Positions 46,812 to 60,486 of a DNA stretch of 64,000 nt are shown piece by piece (position 1 is the first letter of the stretch; the number at the start of each line of letters is the position of its first letter). The notes under the pieces were generated by a model. It saw only the letters and a program-made list of their open reading frames with translations, was not told where the DNA came from and ran no database searches. A program made the translations under genes and the position numbers. Where the stretch lies: the NCBI RefSeq assembly GCF_035594125.1, contig NW_026973712.1, positions 157,501 through 221,500 of the forward strand, in the 5' to 3' direction. This DNA is from Scylla paramamosain (lineage: Eukaryota; Arthropoda; Malacostraca; Decapoda; Portunidae).

Positions 46812-47029
46812 CAGCATATGTGAGGAACTGGTACAGCCTGTCCTGGGAGTCCACGTACCTTCCTATCTTGGTCACTTCAGACGCGCCTCTTCCGGTAACG
46901 CAGACAGTGACATTCATGGGGCCGACCAGCTTAGCCTTGGAGCGACAAGTAACCTTCTCCCTTGTCAGTGTGTCACAGAGCTCCAGGTTGTCGTCCACTA
47001 TATCACAGGGGACGCCTCCAACAAAGGCC
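46812..47029 (-). CDS. PKHD1L1: Fibrocystin-L-like N-terminal exon (TIG/IPT region), third of three
   Basis: The acceptor is CTTAACTCTCATAACAG and the donor GCTG|GTGTGT. With one leading base it reads AFVGGVPCDIVDDNLELCDT, then LTREKVTCRSKAKLVGPMNV and TVCVTGRGASEV...DSQDRLYQFLTYA. The order (x-V-x-x-G-G-x-P-C-x-x, then C-K-x-x-x, x-x-N-V-S/T) matches the second TIG/IPT domain of fibrocystin-L. It joins the upstream exon in frame. The next expected exon (a TIG start, then PA14) was not found between here and 30 kb. Confidence 0.75.
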
Positions 47030-47149
47030 CTGTTATGAGAGTTAAGGATGTGAGGTAAGGCTACAGCTTGAAATGTGCATTCCCCAATATCCCAGTGCCT
47101 TTTCTTTATCAACAGGCTCTAATAGTGTTTGGAGCTCCCCTGATTGGAG

Positions 47150-47475
47150 TGGTAATTTAAAAGGCTTTAGTGGATGTTATCAGGGTTTTCAAGGGCATTT
47201 TCATGATTCAAGTAATGGTTTAATAAGGTTAGTAATAGTTTAACAGACTTTAATGGATGTTACCAGGGTTTTCAAGGGTGTTTTTATGATCAAGTAATGG
47301 TTTAATAATGCTAGTGACAGTTTAACAAGTTTCAGTGGATGTTGTCAGGGTTTGCAAGGATGTTTCTGTGATTCAAGTAATGGTTTAAAAGGGTTAATGA
47401 TACTGTAACAGGTTTTAGCAGATGTTGTTATGGTTTGCAAGGGTGTTTTCATGATTCCAGTAACAGATTAAGGAA
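47150..47475. repeat. ~83-bp tandem repeat, four copies
   Basis: Units beginning GGATGTT start near 47172, 47255, 47337 and 47420. Each contains TTCAAGGGYRTTTTYATGAT-like and CAAGTAATGGTTTAA-like blocks. Single related copies occur at 17.58 kb, and fainter ones near 15.06 and 58.87 kb. Confidence 0.85.
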
Positions 47476-47522
47476 GGACAGTGATTAAAACTAAACTAAA
47501 AACTCCACAACACAACACATAC

Positions 47523-47686
47523 TTGGTAAAAACATTCCCACTCTTAGCTTCACTGGAGACAAGATCAGTGTGGTCAAGCTTGCAGTGTTTGCTGTTGTGG
47601 AAACTGCCATGAAGATCCAAAAGAGAGCCTGGCAATGACCAAAGAAGAGCTACTGTCTCAATAGTAGGTGACCTTGCCCAGCGATA
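47523..47686 (-). CDS. PKHD1L1: Fibrocystin-L-like N-terminal exon, second of three
   Basis: A TCACTCTCTCCTTAG acceptor precedes 47686 and the donor is ACCAA|GTATGT. In phase 0 it reads YRWARSPTIETVALLWSLPG, then SLLDLHGSFHNSKHCKLDHT. The pattern x-P-x-I-x-x-x-x-x-x-x-G-x-P-G-x-L-L-x-L-x-G is a TIG-domain start, and this placement matches fibrocystin-L. It fits both neighbours in phase (a two-base end completed by the one-base lead of the next exon). Confidence 0.75.
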
Positions 47687-47854
47687 CTAAGGAGAGAGTG
47701 ACACAGGAGGATGAGGAGATGAGGAGATGAGATGAGGCATGAGAGAAACATGTAGAACTGGGAGAGAAAGGGAGGAGGAGATGTGTATGAGTGCAATACA
47801 TGCTGTGGATGTAAGGGGATGACCTCTAATGAATGGAAGAAGGGAATAGAGTGC

Positions 47855-48031
<177 letters not shown>

Positions 48032-48457
48032 AGCATGCAAGAACAGAAATAAATGGAGAGAAGAATAGTGAAAGAGATGAGAGAATGAGTTAGTTCATGC
48101 AAATATGAGAAAACATGCATAGACAAAAATAAATGAAGGTCAGAATGATGAGAGAGAGAAGGATGAGAGGAGGAAGAGAAGAGGTAAGTGGGGAGACGAA
48201 TGCTGAGAGAGAAAGAGATGAGAGAAGGAGAGAGTTGGTGTACAAATCTGGCTGTTGTAACTGCCCAAGCTGAATAAAAAGATACAAGTTAATGGTATTT
48301 TCAAAGGACACATACCACTTAAAGTTCAAAGAAGGGATGGATGCAGATTAATTCATGTTTTACTATTTTTATTTTAGTTTAGTGAAATGAAATTACTATG
48401 GCTTATTTGAATGAAGGAAAAATGTCTCTGGAAGGGCTTGTGTCAGTGAGGAAATGG

Positions 48458-48459
<2 letters not shown>

Positions 48460-48544
<85 letters not shown>
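48460..48544. repeat. (CA)n microsatellite
   Basis: Perfect CA array in the same intron. Confidence 0.98.
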
Positions 48545-48547
<3 letters not shown>

Positions 48548-48601
48548 CTTAATCACTTTATATAGCTAAAATATACATGTGACACAAATGTACAGGTAAT
48601 G

Positions 48602-48604
<3 letters not shown>

Positions 48605-48669
<65 letters not shown>
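48605..48669. repeat. (CT)n microsatellite
   Basis: CT array ending ten bases from the donor of the exon at 48679. Confidence 0.98.
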
Positions 48670-48671
<2 letters not shown>

Positions 48672-48678
48672 AACCTAC

Positions 48679-48772
48679 CAATACAGAGTGTGAGGAGTCT
48701 GGCACACACACCCCATCCACACACACAACAATGCTGTACACTTGGGGAGCCTTGGAGTCTGCACTGCACTGC
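48679..48772 (-). CDS. PKHD1L1: Fibrocystin-L-like N-terminal exon, first of three found
   Basis: A TCTCTTTTACCTCAG acceptor precedes 48772 and the donor is TATTG|GTAGGT. With one leading base it reads QCSADSKAPQVYSIVVCVDG, then VCVPDSSHSVL, ending in phase 0 as the next exon requires. It aligns with the end of the first TIG domain of fibrocystin-L (C-x-x-x-x-x-P-x-x-x-Y-x-V-x-V-x-V-D-G-V-x-V). Upstream exons (signal peptide and first TIG start) were not identified. Confidence 0.65.
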
Positions 48773-48981
48773 CTGAGGTAAAAGAGAACAAGAATGACAG
48801 AAAAAATACTGGTTCATATTTACTGCAGTTCATTGCCATACACAGAAGTACAGTACAGATCAGCCTGGTTAGTGAGTGAATGTAGGTGGGTGCTGTTCAT
48901 GGATATAATACTTGATATCTTGTTGTGGAGTCTCCTTATGCATTGTTGCCCGTTTATCAGCTTCTGTGCGTATCTTTATTT

Positions 48982-49064
<83 letters not shown>

Positions 49065-49206
49065 GTCTGTCTTAAAAACTCCAGTCAACTCCCAGTGCCT
49101 TCCCAAACTTCCCACTGCCTCCCCAAACTCCCCACTGAATTCCCAAACTCTCCACTGGCTTGCCAAATCCCCCATTGCCTTCCCAAACTCCCTACTGCTT
49201 TCCAAG
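48773..49206. other. Intron or flank with (CT)n and short repeats
   Basis: (CT)n at 48987-49060. It is followed by a ~16-18-base degenerate repeat (CCTTCCCAAACTCCCCACTG, 49098-49200) that ends at the 5' boundary of a Jockey-like LINE. Confidence 0.7.
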
Positions 49207-51595
49207 GAGGAGGCAGTAGACACCTTCCGAAACGATAATTACTCCCAGTGAGGTGTGCAGCACTGTTCAGGGGGTGCTGTGAACTTATCATTAAACCCAG
49301 CTGTGACCTTACTGAATGTTTCCCTTTGTGTCTCACAACACAAGGGGGCAGTCACAACTATCTTCCTCCACACAAAACTACAAGCACCTAATAACACACA
49401 CACCCTTCACTCAAAAATTTCAAAATCATAATGGCGACTCCTACACCAGCCTCAGAGTCCCCATCTGGGGAGGGGACCATAAATGTCCCCAGGTCGGACT
49501 GCCTTTCTGTTGATGACCCTAAGTGTCTTGACACCCCCCCCCCTCAACTTTTTCTTCATTAACTTCTGCAACATTCGCGGTCTAAGATCTAATTTTCAAT
49601 CTGTAGAACACCACCTCTCCTCTTCTAAACCTCATCTTCTTTTCCTCACTGAAACTCAAGTGTCTGAGGCAACTGACAGTAGCCCCTTTTCTGTTCCCTC
49701 CTACTTTCTCTATCCTCATTTTCGATCCAAAGCTGGATGCTGCATTTATGTGCGCAATGACTTAACCTGCTCTCGTGCCCACGCTCTTGAATCTTCTGAG
49801 TTTTCCACCATCTGGCTACGACTACAGAGTCACTCTCGTACTAGATTTATCTGTGCTGTATACCTCTCACCTAACTCCTCTGACTATAAGAAATTCTTTG
49901 ACTACTTAACTTCCAAAGTGGAGCACATTCTGACCATCTTCCCTATTGCAGAGATCTCCATTCTTGGAGACTTCAGTGTTCACCACCAGCTTTGGCTTTC
50001 CTCTTCCTTCACTGACCATCCTGGTGAACTAGCCTACAACTTTGCTATCCTCCATAACCTAGAGCAATTGGTGCAACACCCTACTCGTATTCCTGACCGT
50101 CTTGGAGATACGCCCAACATTCTTGACCTTTTCCTGACCTCTAATCCTTCTGCTTATGCTGTCACCCTTTCTTCTCCGTTGGGTTCCTCCGATCACAATC
50201 TCATATCTTTATCTTGTCCTATCGCTCCAATCCCTCCTTAGGATCCCCCTAAGCGAAGGTGCCTCTGGCATTTTGCCACTGCTAGTTGGGGGGACCTGAG
50301 GAAGTATTTTGCTGATTTTCCTTGGAATGACTACTGCTTCCATGTCAGAGACCTGTCTTTGTGTGCTGAGTGCCTAACAGAGGTGATACTGTCTGGCATG
50401 GAGGTGTACATTCCTCACTCTTTTTCTCGTCCTAAACTTTCTAAACCTTGGTTTAACACAGTTTGTTCTCATGCTATACATGATAGAGAGGTGGCCCACA
50501 AAAGGTAGTTAAGCCTTCCATCACCAGAATCTCATGCACTTTATATTTCTGCCCGGAACCATGTCAAGTCTGTTCTCCAACTAGCCAAAAACTCCTTCAA
50601 TAATAGAAAATGTCAAAACCTTTCAAGATCTAACTCCCCTCGTGATTTCTGGCATCTAGCCATAAATATCTCCAATAACTTTGCTTCTTCTTCTTTCCCT
50701 CCTCTATTTCAACCAGATGGCACCACTGCTATCACATCTATTTCTAAAGCTGAACTCTTCACTCAAACCTTTGCTAAAAACTCTACCTTGGACGATTCTG
50801 GGCTTGTTCCTCCCTCTCCTCCACCCTCTGACTACTTCATGCCACATATTAAAATTCTTCACAATGATGTTTTCCATGCCCTCGCTGGCCTAAACCCTCG
50901 GAAGACTTATGGACCTGATAGGGTCCCTCCTATTGTTCTCCGAAATTGTGCCTCCGTGCTTGCACCTTGCCTAGTCAAACTCTTTCAGCTGTCTGTCAAC
51001 ATCTACCTTTCCTTCTTGCTGGAAGTTTGCCAACATTCAACCTGTTCCTAAAAAGGGTGACCGTTCTAATCCCTCAAACTACCGTCCTATTGCTTTAATT
51101 TCCTGCTTATCTAAAGTTTTTGAATCTATCCTCAACAGAAAGATTCTTAAACATCTATCACTTCACAACCTTCTATCTGATCGCCAGTATGGGTTCCGTC
51201 AAGGCCGCTCTACTGGTGATCCTCTGGCTTTCCTTACTGAGTCTTGGTCATCCTCTTTTAGAGATTTTGGTGAAACTTTTGCTGTTGCCTTGGACATATC
51301 AAAAGCTTTTGATAGAGTCTGGCACAAAGCTTTGATTTCCAAACTACCCTCCTACGGTTTCTATCCTTCTCTCTGTAACTTCATCTCAAGTTTCCTTTCT
51401 GACCGTTCTATTGCTGCTGTGGTAGACAGTCACTGTTCTTCTCCTAAATCTATTAACAGTGGTGTTCCTCAGGGTTCTGTCCTGTCATCCACTCTCTTCT
51501 TATTATTCATTAATGATCTTCTAAACCAAACTTCTTGTCCTATCCACTCCTACGCTGATGATACCACCCTGCACTTTTCCACGTCTTTTCATAGA
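49207..51595 (+). mobile_element. Jockey-like LINE copy J5, complete 5' end, 3'-truncated
   Basis: It starts GGAGGAGGCAGTAGACACCT, reads through the 5' region (49.2-49.5 kb), an intact-looking endonuclease (49483-50241), a TAG at 50239, the linker (KPWFNT), the RT start (RKTYGPDRVPPIVLRNCASV) and RT core (51290-51600: MDISKAFDRVWHKALISKLP, SGVPQGSVLSSTLFLLFIND, SYADDTTLHF). It stops abruptly at 51595 where a (GTA)n-rich array begins. The C-terminal 600 bases are missing. Confidence 0.92.
49483..50241 (+). pseudogene. Jockey-like LINE endonuclease domain (copy J5)
   Basis: 252 open codons hold the APE-type endonuclease: [35 protein letters not shown] (catalytic Glu), [37 protein letters not shown] (GDFN with N changed to S), [14 protein letters not shown] and [11 protein letters not shown]. 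Ended by TAG where sister copies read Gln. Confidence 0.85.
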
Positions 51596-51610
51596 CAAGA
51601 AGAAAAATAA
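51290..51610 (+). pseudogene. Jockey-like LINE reverse transcriptase core (copy J5)
   Basis: Motifs A to C are intact in one frame: DISKAFDRVW, SINSGVPQGSVLSSTLF, SYADDTTLHF. It is truncated immediately after. Confidence 0.85.
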
Positions 51611-51632
51611 TAAATACTGATTTAGTGGTGAT

Positions 51633-51662
51633 GGTGGTGGTGTTGGTAGTGGTGATGGCGGC

Positions 51663-51721
<59 letters not shown>

Positions 51722-51722
51722 C

Positions 51723-51784
<62 letters not shown>

Positions 51785-51811
51785 CAGTAGTGGTGGTGGT
51801 GGTGGTGGTAA

Positions 51812-51877
<66 letters not shown>

Positions 51878-51902
51878 CAGTAGTACTAGTGGTGGTGGTG
51901 GT

Positions 51903-51982
<80 letters not shown>
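51633..51982. repeat. (GTA)n/(GTG)n trinucleotide array, ~350 bp
   Basis: Long GTA array with GCA and GGT interruptions. All frames are open on one strand, giving poly-Val/Ser or Leu artefacts. Confidence 0.97.
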
Positions 51983-51983
<1 letters not shown>

Positions 51984-52034
51984 TGACTCATGACATTTCC
52001 TTTACCATACCTAGGGACAGTAGAGACAGGAAAT

Positions 52035-53990
52035 GTGCATTTACCTAGCTATGTTTTACAGGAAAAGAGATATGCTCGTGCTGTCCTGTCTCCATATCTA
52101 TAAGCATCCAGCTTAACTTTAAATTCATGAATATTTGTTGCTTGTACCACTGTTTCATCTAAGTTGTTTCATATTTCTATGCTTCTGTTTGGGAAACCAT
52201 ATTTCTTGATATCTCTTCTACTTGTTTTCCTCAATTTCAGTCCATGTCCTCATGTATCTCTTAAGTCCCACACAAATAAGTCTTCTTTGTCAACTTGATC
52301 CTTACCTATTAAAGCTCTGTATATAGCAATCAGGTTCCCTCTTTCTCTTCTCTCTTGTAATGATGGAAGCTTCAATCTCCTTAATCTTTCTTCATAGGTT
52401 AAATCTCTCAAACTTGGTACCAATTTGGTTGCAGCTCTTTGGATCCTTTCTATTTTCCTTATTTCCTTTTTATTATGGGGTGACCAAACAATTGTGGCAT
52501 ATTCCAGGTTTGGTTGAATCACATATTCCATCAACTTTCTCATCATCTCTTCATCCATGTATGCAAATGCCCCTTTCATCTTTTTTAATAACTCATAGGT
52601 TTCCCAAACTATTTTGTTTACATGTTTTTCAGGTGATAAATTATCACTTATTGTAATTCTCAAATCTTTTTCTTGTTTGGTTTTCTTAATTTCCACTTCT
52701 CCCATGGTGTACGAACTTGTCAATCTTCTTTTGCTTTTTTTCCTAATTCCATCACCTTGCATTTCTTTGCATTGAATTCCATTTCCCATTTCTTACTCCA
52801 TTTATATATCTTATTTAGATCTTTCTGTAATATTTCACAATCCATATTGTTTTCCACTCTTTTCAATAATTTTGTATCGTCTGCAAACAGACTTATATAA
52901 CTGTCAACCTCATTCACTATATTGAACATGCACCAGAAATATTACCGGGGCTAAGACCCTGTGGTACTCCACTTGTAACTCTACACCATTCTGATTGTTC
53001 TCCCTTTATTACTGTTCTCATTTCTCTGTCCCTCAAGTCTGTAATCCAATTCAGTGTGTTGCCCTGCAAACCCCTTATATTTTAAATTTTCTATAGCAGT
53101 CTCTGGTGTGGTACCTTATCAAATGTTTTTTTTAGGCCCATCCCTCTCTCTCTTGAATTATATCAATCGCTTTACCATAAAAGCTCACTAAATTCATGAC
53201 ACAAGACCTTCCGCTTCTGAAACAAAATTGAGTATCAGTCAATGTTTGTGTTTCTTCTAAATATTTCATCCATCTGTTTTTAACTATTTTTTCCACTATT
53301 TTTTGCCACCACACTTGTTAAGAACATTGGTCTGTAATTCAATGGATCTTCTTTATTACCTCTTTTAAAAATGGGCACAATATTGGCTCTCTTCCAGTCT
53401 AGAGGGATTTTTCCTTCCTTAAAAGAACATACTATGGTATTGTGTATACTCCCTGCTGGTTGTTCACAACATTCCTTAAGTATCCAGTTGGACACTCCAT
53501 TCGGTCATTGAGCCTTACTTATATCCAAAACTTTCATAATGTTCTTAATTTCACTTACGTCCACCTGTATCTCTCTCATCACATTGTTTCTGTGCCATGC
53601 TCTTTCTCCTTCAAATTTGCTTTCTTTGGTGAATACTGACTGGAAGCACTTGTTCATTAATTCCGCTTGTAACCGTGTATCTTCATATGTAACGTCATCT
53701 TCCCATTCACACATCTGAAGAATAACTTTGGCTCATCTTTGCACTTGTTAACTATATCTTTCTCATAATTCCTTTCTTCATCTCTCAGGATTCTGATATA
53801 TTCGTTTCTTACCTCCTCGAATTCTTTCCATTTCTCACTTCCTCCTTTTTTCTCCATCTATTCCATCCTCTTGTGTCCATGCATTCATCTTTGGGGGTAC
53901 ATAAGCCACTGCAAAATCTCTTCTTCCTTCTCCCTTCCTTTCTGTTTGAATTATAATTACTTCCGCCATTCCTTCTCCCACTTCAACATC

Positions 53991-53993
<3 letters not shown>
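52035..53993 (-). mobile_element. CR1-like LINE copy D, internally deleted
   Basis: On the minus strand it starts in the endonuclease (EVGEGMAEVIIIQTERKGEG, FAVAYVPPKMNAWTQEDG) and jumps to the linker (EKWKEFEEVRNEYIRILRDE, EPKLFFRCVNGKM). It continues with the RT (PLNYRPMFLTSVVAK, FCFRSGRSCVMNLVSFYGKA, LFADDTKLLKRVE) and the C-terminal region (LEYATIVWSPHNKKEIRKIE, YEERLRRLKLPSLQERRERG). The 3' end (CATTTACCTAGC) abuts the (GTA)n block rather than (TG)n. Multiple frame breaks. Confidence 0.88.

Positions 53994-54080
<87 letters not shown>
53994..54080. repeat. (TG)n microsatellite at a CR1 3' end
   Basis: Lies between the 3' end of copy E (two TATTTACCTAGTTG units) and the truncated endonuclease of copy D. 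Confidence 0.97.
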
Positions 54081-54082
<2 letters not shown>

Positions 54083-56297
54083 TTACCTAGTTGTATTTAC
54101 CTAGTTGTATAATACAGGGTCCGAGCCAAAGCTCAATTAGTCCTGTCTCCATAACCGAATTTGTCCAATTTCTCTTTAAACATGTGCACACTCTTTGCCG
54201 CAACTACCTCTTCTTTTAAGTTATTCCATATTTCAACCGTTCGATGCGGAAAGCTGTATTTCTTAATATCTCCCAAACAATGACTCTTCTTTAATTTCTT
54301 CATATGTCCCCTTGTACGTCTATCTCCTTCCTCCACTTTTACAACTAGGTCATCTCTGTCTATCTTCTCCATGCCATTTACTAATTTGAACATTGTTATC
54401 AGGTCTCCTCTTTCCCTTCTTTCTTGCAGTGTTGGTAATCCAATTTCTTCCAGTCTTTCCTTGTAACTTAGGTCTTCCAATTCAGGTATCATTTTCGTAG
54501 CTGTTCTTTGTATTCTTTCCAATTTCCTTATATCTTTCTTTTTGTGTGGAGACCATACCACTGCTGCGTATTCCAGTTTGGGACGTATCATGTGTGTTAT
54601 GATTTTCTTCATCATTTCTTTGTCTAGGTAATTAAATGCCACCCTGATATTTGCTAGCAAATTATATGTAGAGCCAAATATTCCATTGATGTGTTTTTCT
54701 GGTGATAGCGTGTCTTGAATTATTACTCCCAAGTCTTTTTCTTCTTTGCTCTTTGGTATTGTGATACCTCCCATCTTATACTCCCATGAAGGTCTCCTTT
54801 TACTTCTTCCCATCTCCATTACATGGCACTTCTTTATATTGAATTCTAATTTTCATCGTTTACTCCATTCATAAATTCTATCAATATCCCTCTGTAGTTC
54901 CTCACAATCCTCTTGGTTCTTTATTACTTTCATCAATTTTGCATCATCTGCAAACATGTTAATGTAGCAATTTAAACCCACCGTCATATCATTTATATAG
55001 ACCTGAAACATTATAGGTGCCAACACAGACCCTTGTGGTACTCCGCTTGTTACTTCGCACCAACTTGATTTATTATCTCTGATTACTGTACTCATTTCCC
55101 TACCTTGGAGATAATCCTTCATCCACTTAAGTATTTTTCCTTTTAGCCCTCCTCGATGTTCCAGTTTCCATATGAGTCTTTTATGTGGAACTGTATCAAA
55201 AGCTTTTTTCAGATCTAAATAGACAGCATCAACCCAACCATCTCTCTCTTGTAGTTTATCTATTACTCTTGTATAAAAGCTCAGTAAGTTTGTTACGCAA
55301 GATCTCTCTTTCCTGAAACCGAATTGTTTTTCTGTTATTATATTTTCTTGTTCAAGATATTGCACCCATCTGTTTTTAATGACTATTTCACAGAGTTTAC
55401 TTACAATACTCGTGAGTGAGACTGGTCTGTAATTCAGTGGTTCCATTTTATTACCTCCTTTGTATAACAGTACTATATTTGCTCTCTTCCATTCCTTTGG
55501 TACTTTTCCTTCCTTTAAAGAACTGTTAATTATCTCCCATATTGGTTCTTCCAATTCCTCTCTACATTCTTTCAATATCCATCCATTTACTTCGTCTGGC
55601 CCCATCGCCTTCCTAGTATCTAGCTCTTCCAGTAGTCTTTTAATTTCTTTTCTTTCCACTTGTATGTTTTCTATTCCTTTCTGTTGTTCCTCATCTCCCA
55701 GTGATGCAAAGGCGGTTTCTCTTGTAAATACAGACTTAAAGCTTTTATTCAGTATCTCAGCCATCTCTTGTGTGGTTTCATAAATTTCTCCATTTTCCTT
55801 CAGCTTTGTAATAGTATCTCTATGCTTTATTTTTCCATTTACATATCTATAGAAAAGTTTGGGTTCTTCTTTACACTTTCCAACTACATCTCTTTCAAAA
55901 TTTCTTTCTTCTTCTCTTCTTATTTTAACATAATCATTTCTAGCTGTCCTGTATTCTTCTCTATTTATCTCATTCCATTGTTTCCTCATTTTTTTCCATG
56001 CCCTCTCCTTTTTCTTTTTTGCCTCTGCACACTTTGCATTAAACCACACTTTCTTATTTTCTTTTACCTTATATCTTGGCACATATCTTTCAACACCTTC
56101 TCTAAACTTGCTTAAAAACACTTCATATTTTTTCTGCACCTCCATACCTCTTAATAAATTATTCCAATCAAGCTCTCCGTAGAATTTCTTTAACCCTGTA
56201 AAGTCTGCCTTAGCATAATTTTTTCTCTCATTTTTATATTCCTCATTGAATTTTGGCACTTCTTCTTTGATCTCTATCTCCATCTTCACATGATCAA
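54081..56297 (-). mobile_element. CR1-like LINE copy E, 5'-truncated with nearly intact RT
   Basis: It begins at the last endonuclease motif (DHVKMEIEIKEE) and is then open through linker and RT to the C terminus, except for a single TGA at 54853-54855. Motifs: RKAMGPDEVNGWILKECREE, LNYRPVSLTSIVSKLCEIVI, AVYLDLKKAFDTVPHKRLIW, SGVPQGSVLAPIMFQVYIND, MFADDAKLMKV, LEYAAVVWSPHKKKDIRKLE, YKERLEEIGLPTLQERRERG, and KFGYGDRTN at the end. The 3' end is two ACAACTAGGTAAATAC units, then (CA)n. The best-preserved, probably youngest, CR1-like copy here. Confidence 0.93.
54133..56297 (-). pseudogene. CR1-like LINE ORF2 (EN end to C terminus), one nonsense codon
   Basis: About 720 codons lie in a single frame on either side of one TGA (54853-54855). 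It sits at the W of the W-S-K-x-W-x-x-E-F-N block downstream of the catalytic FADD. Upstream, the open frame runs into (CT)n/(CA)n and would add artefactual Leu/Ser. The first 5' ~1.5 kb of the element (ORF1 and most of EN) is missing. Confidence 0.88.

Positions 56298-56717
<420 letters not shown>

Positions 56718-56745
<28 letters not shown>
56718..56745. repeat. (TG)n microsatellite at a CR1 3' end
   Basis: TG array at the 3' end of copy F. Confidence 0.95.
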
Positions 56746-58711
<1,966 letters not shown>

Positions 58712-58781
58712 TTTTTCCATCTGGTTTCTTCTGCAACATGAAAACCACATCCTTCTGATATTAGTACTTAATTCTCCTCAG

Positions 58782-58823
58782 AGCCGCCGCCACCACCACC
58801 ACCACCACCACCACCACCACCAC
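58782..58823. repeat. (CCA)n trinucleotide microsatellite
   Basis: CCG/CCA array of about 13 units. Confidence 0.95.
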
Positions 58824-60022
58824 TGCCACAACCACTATCATTATTTTCACCTTTATCTTTACTCAGGTGGTGTTGTTGTGGTCTCCAGGGGCATTTTCAT
58901 GACTGACAATGCAAGGATTTTGCAAGAGAAAAAGAAAATGCCCCATGAGAATTTTGGTGATCATCTGTATGGCCTTTGAAAATGTTTTTTTAATGAGAAA
59001 GCAAAGCATTAAGAATACAAACAAGATAGAATTAAGCTAACACAGGAAGCTGGTAAGTTAGTTTGTTGTATACTAAATGCAAGGTCTTGTTTCTGGAAAG
59101 TTGTGCTTCAGGTTCAAACCAGTGACTGTCAAGATTAACATGTGTTCCTCACAAAACTTTTCCTACAGTGCAGTATACTATAATAGACACAAACACATAC
59201 AAAAATAAATATTACTATTACTACTTTTCTCCTGTAAGAGGGCCACTGGCCAGGGGCAACAAAAATTTTGAATAAAAAAAGAAAAAAAAGCCCCAGTTTT
59301 ACTACTACTCCAGTAGTAGTAAAACTATATAGACTACAGACAAATGAGTAGTAAATACAACATCAAATCAATCCTTTAGGACCAAACCTAGGCATGTTAA
59401 TACATCACTGCAATTCTGTCTGCTGCTGATCCCGTCATACAGAATCCATTAGCTATTTGTGGTGGGTTCCCACGGCAGAGGCTTCACGCAGCAGCAGCAC
59501 CACCACACGAGTAGCAGGCACACGCACCACACTCAGCCAGGAATGCACTTTCCAAGGCAACTGTGGATAATGAATAAAGAAAAAATAATAATTAGCCTTG
59601 AATTGATTTTCCAGAGCACCTGTGAACAGAGAAGAAATGAAAAGAATAGTAAATACTTCACAATAGTAAATGTGGCTACATTTCAACATATTTTTTACCT
59701 GGCTGGTCTCACAAGAGAGAACCCCTTCAGGGCCAGTTCAGGGTCAGCTCACCAGCACTATCAAAAAGACACCAAAGTCTGTACATGCTTATCTAACTGC
59801 CTGGCAAGTGTGCCATCAGCCCAAGATAAATAATAAATCTGACTAGCAGCACAGCGTATATGTCACCAGCAAGAATCAAACAGATGTACACCTGAGAAAT
59901 TGGACAAACTGTACCTAAAACCATCAACAGAATTAGATTCAGGCACACTGTTAGCAAGAAAATTCCAGATTTTCATCACTCTGAGAAAAATGTGTGTCTG
60001 GCATCACAACAACTATAAGGAA
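58824..60022. other. No gene recognised; small LINE tail fragment
   Basis: 59225-59305 (GTAAGAGGGCCACTGGCCAG, GGGCAACAAAAATT) is a Jockey-like 3'-end fragment on the minus strand. 58870-58915 faintly resembles the 83-bp unit of 47.2 kb. Minus-strand open frames near 59.5-59.6 kb have acceptor-like sites but no recognisable protein. Confidence 0.45.
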
Positions 60023-60480
60023 TGCTGACAGAAGTGGCTCAGATGAACAGGTCTGCTGCATTAACTGTATGTACGGCCTCTAGTGCTGACAGCAGTGGCT
60101 GAGGTGTACAAGTCTGTTGCATTAATTTGTATGGATGGCCTCTAGTGCTGACAGTAGTGGCTGAGGTGTACAAGTCTGTTGCATTAATTTGTATGGATGG
60201 CCTCTAGTGCTGACAGCAGTGGCCGAGGTGTACAAGTCTGTTGCATTAATTGTATGGATGGCCTCTAGTGCTGACAGAAGTGGCTGAGATGAACAAGTCT
60301 GTTGCATTAATTGTATGGATGGCCTCTAGTGCTGACAGTAGTGGCTGAGGTGTACAAGTCTGTTGCATTAATTTGTATGGATGGCCTCTAGTGCTGACAG
60401 TAGTGGCTGAGATGAGCAGGTCTGTTGTATTAATTGTATGGATGGCCTCTAGTGCTGACACAAGGGGGCTGAGGTGAACA
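60023..60480. repeat. 61-62-bp minisatellite, about 7.5 copies
   Basis: Units begin TGCTGACAG at 60023, 60084, 60146, 60208, 60269, 60330, 60392 and 60453. Each contains GTGGCTGAGRTG and GGATGGCCTCTAG. The array abuts the truncated end of a Jockey-like LINE, and the minus-strand LINE frame runs straight into it. Confidence 0.95.
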
Positions 60481-60486
60481 GTAATT

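Noticed and set aside
51521..51991. Poly-Leu/Val/Thr open frames over the (GTA)n block
   Set aside because: Trinucleotide repeat artefact.
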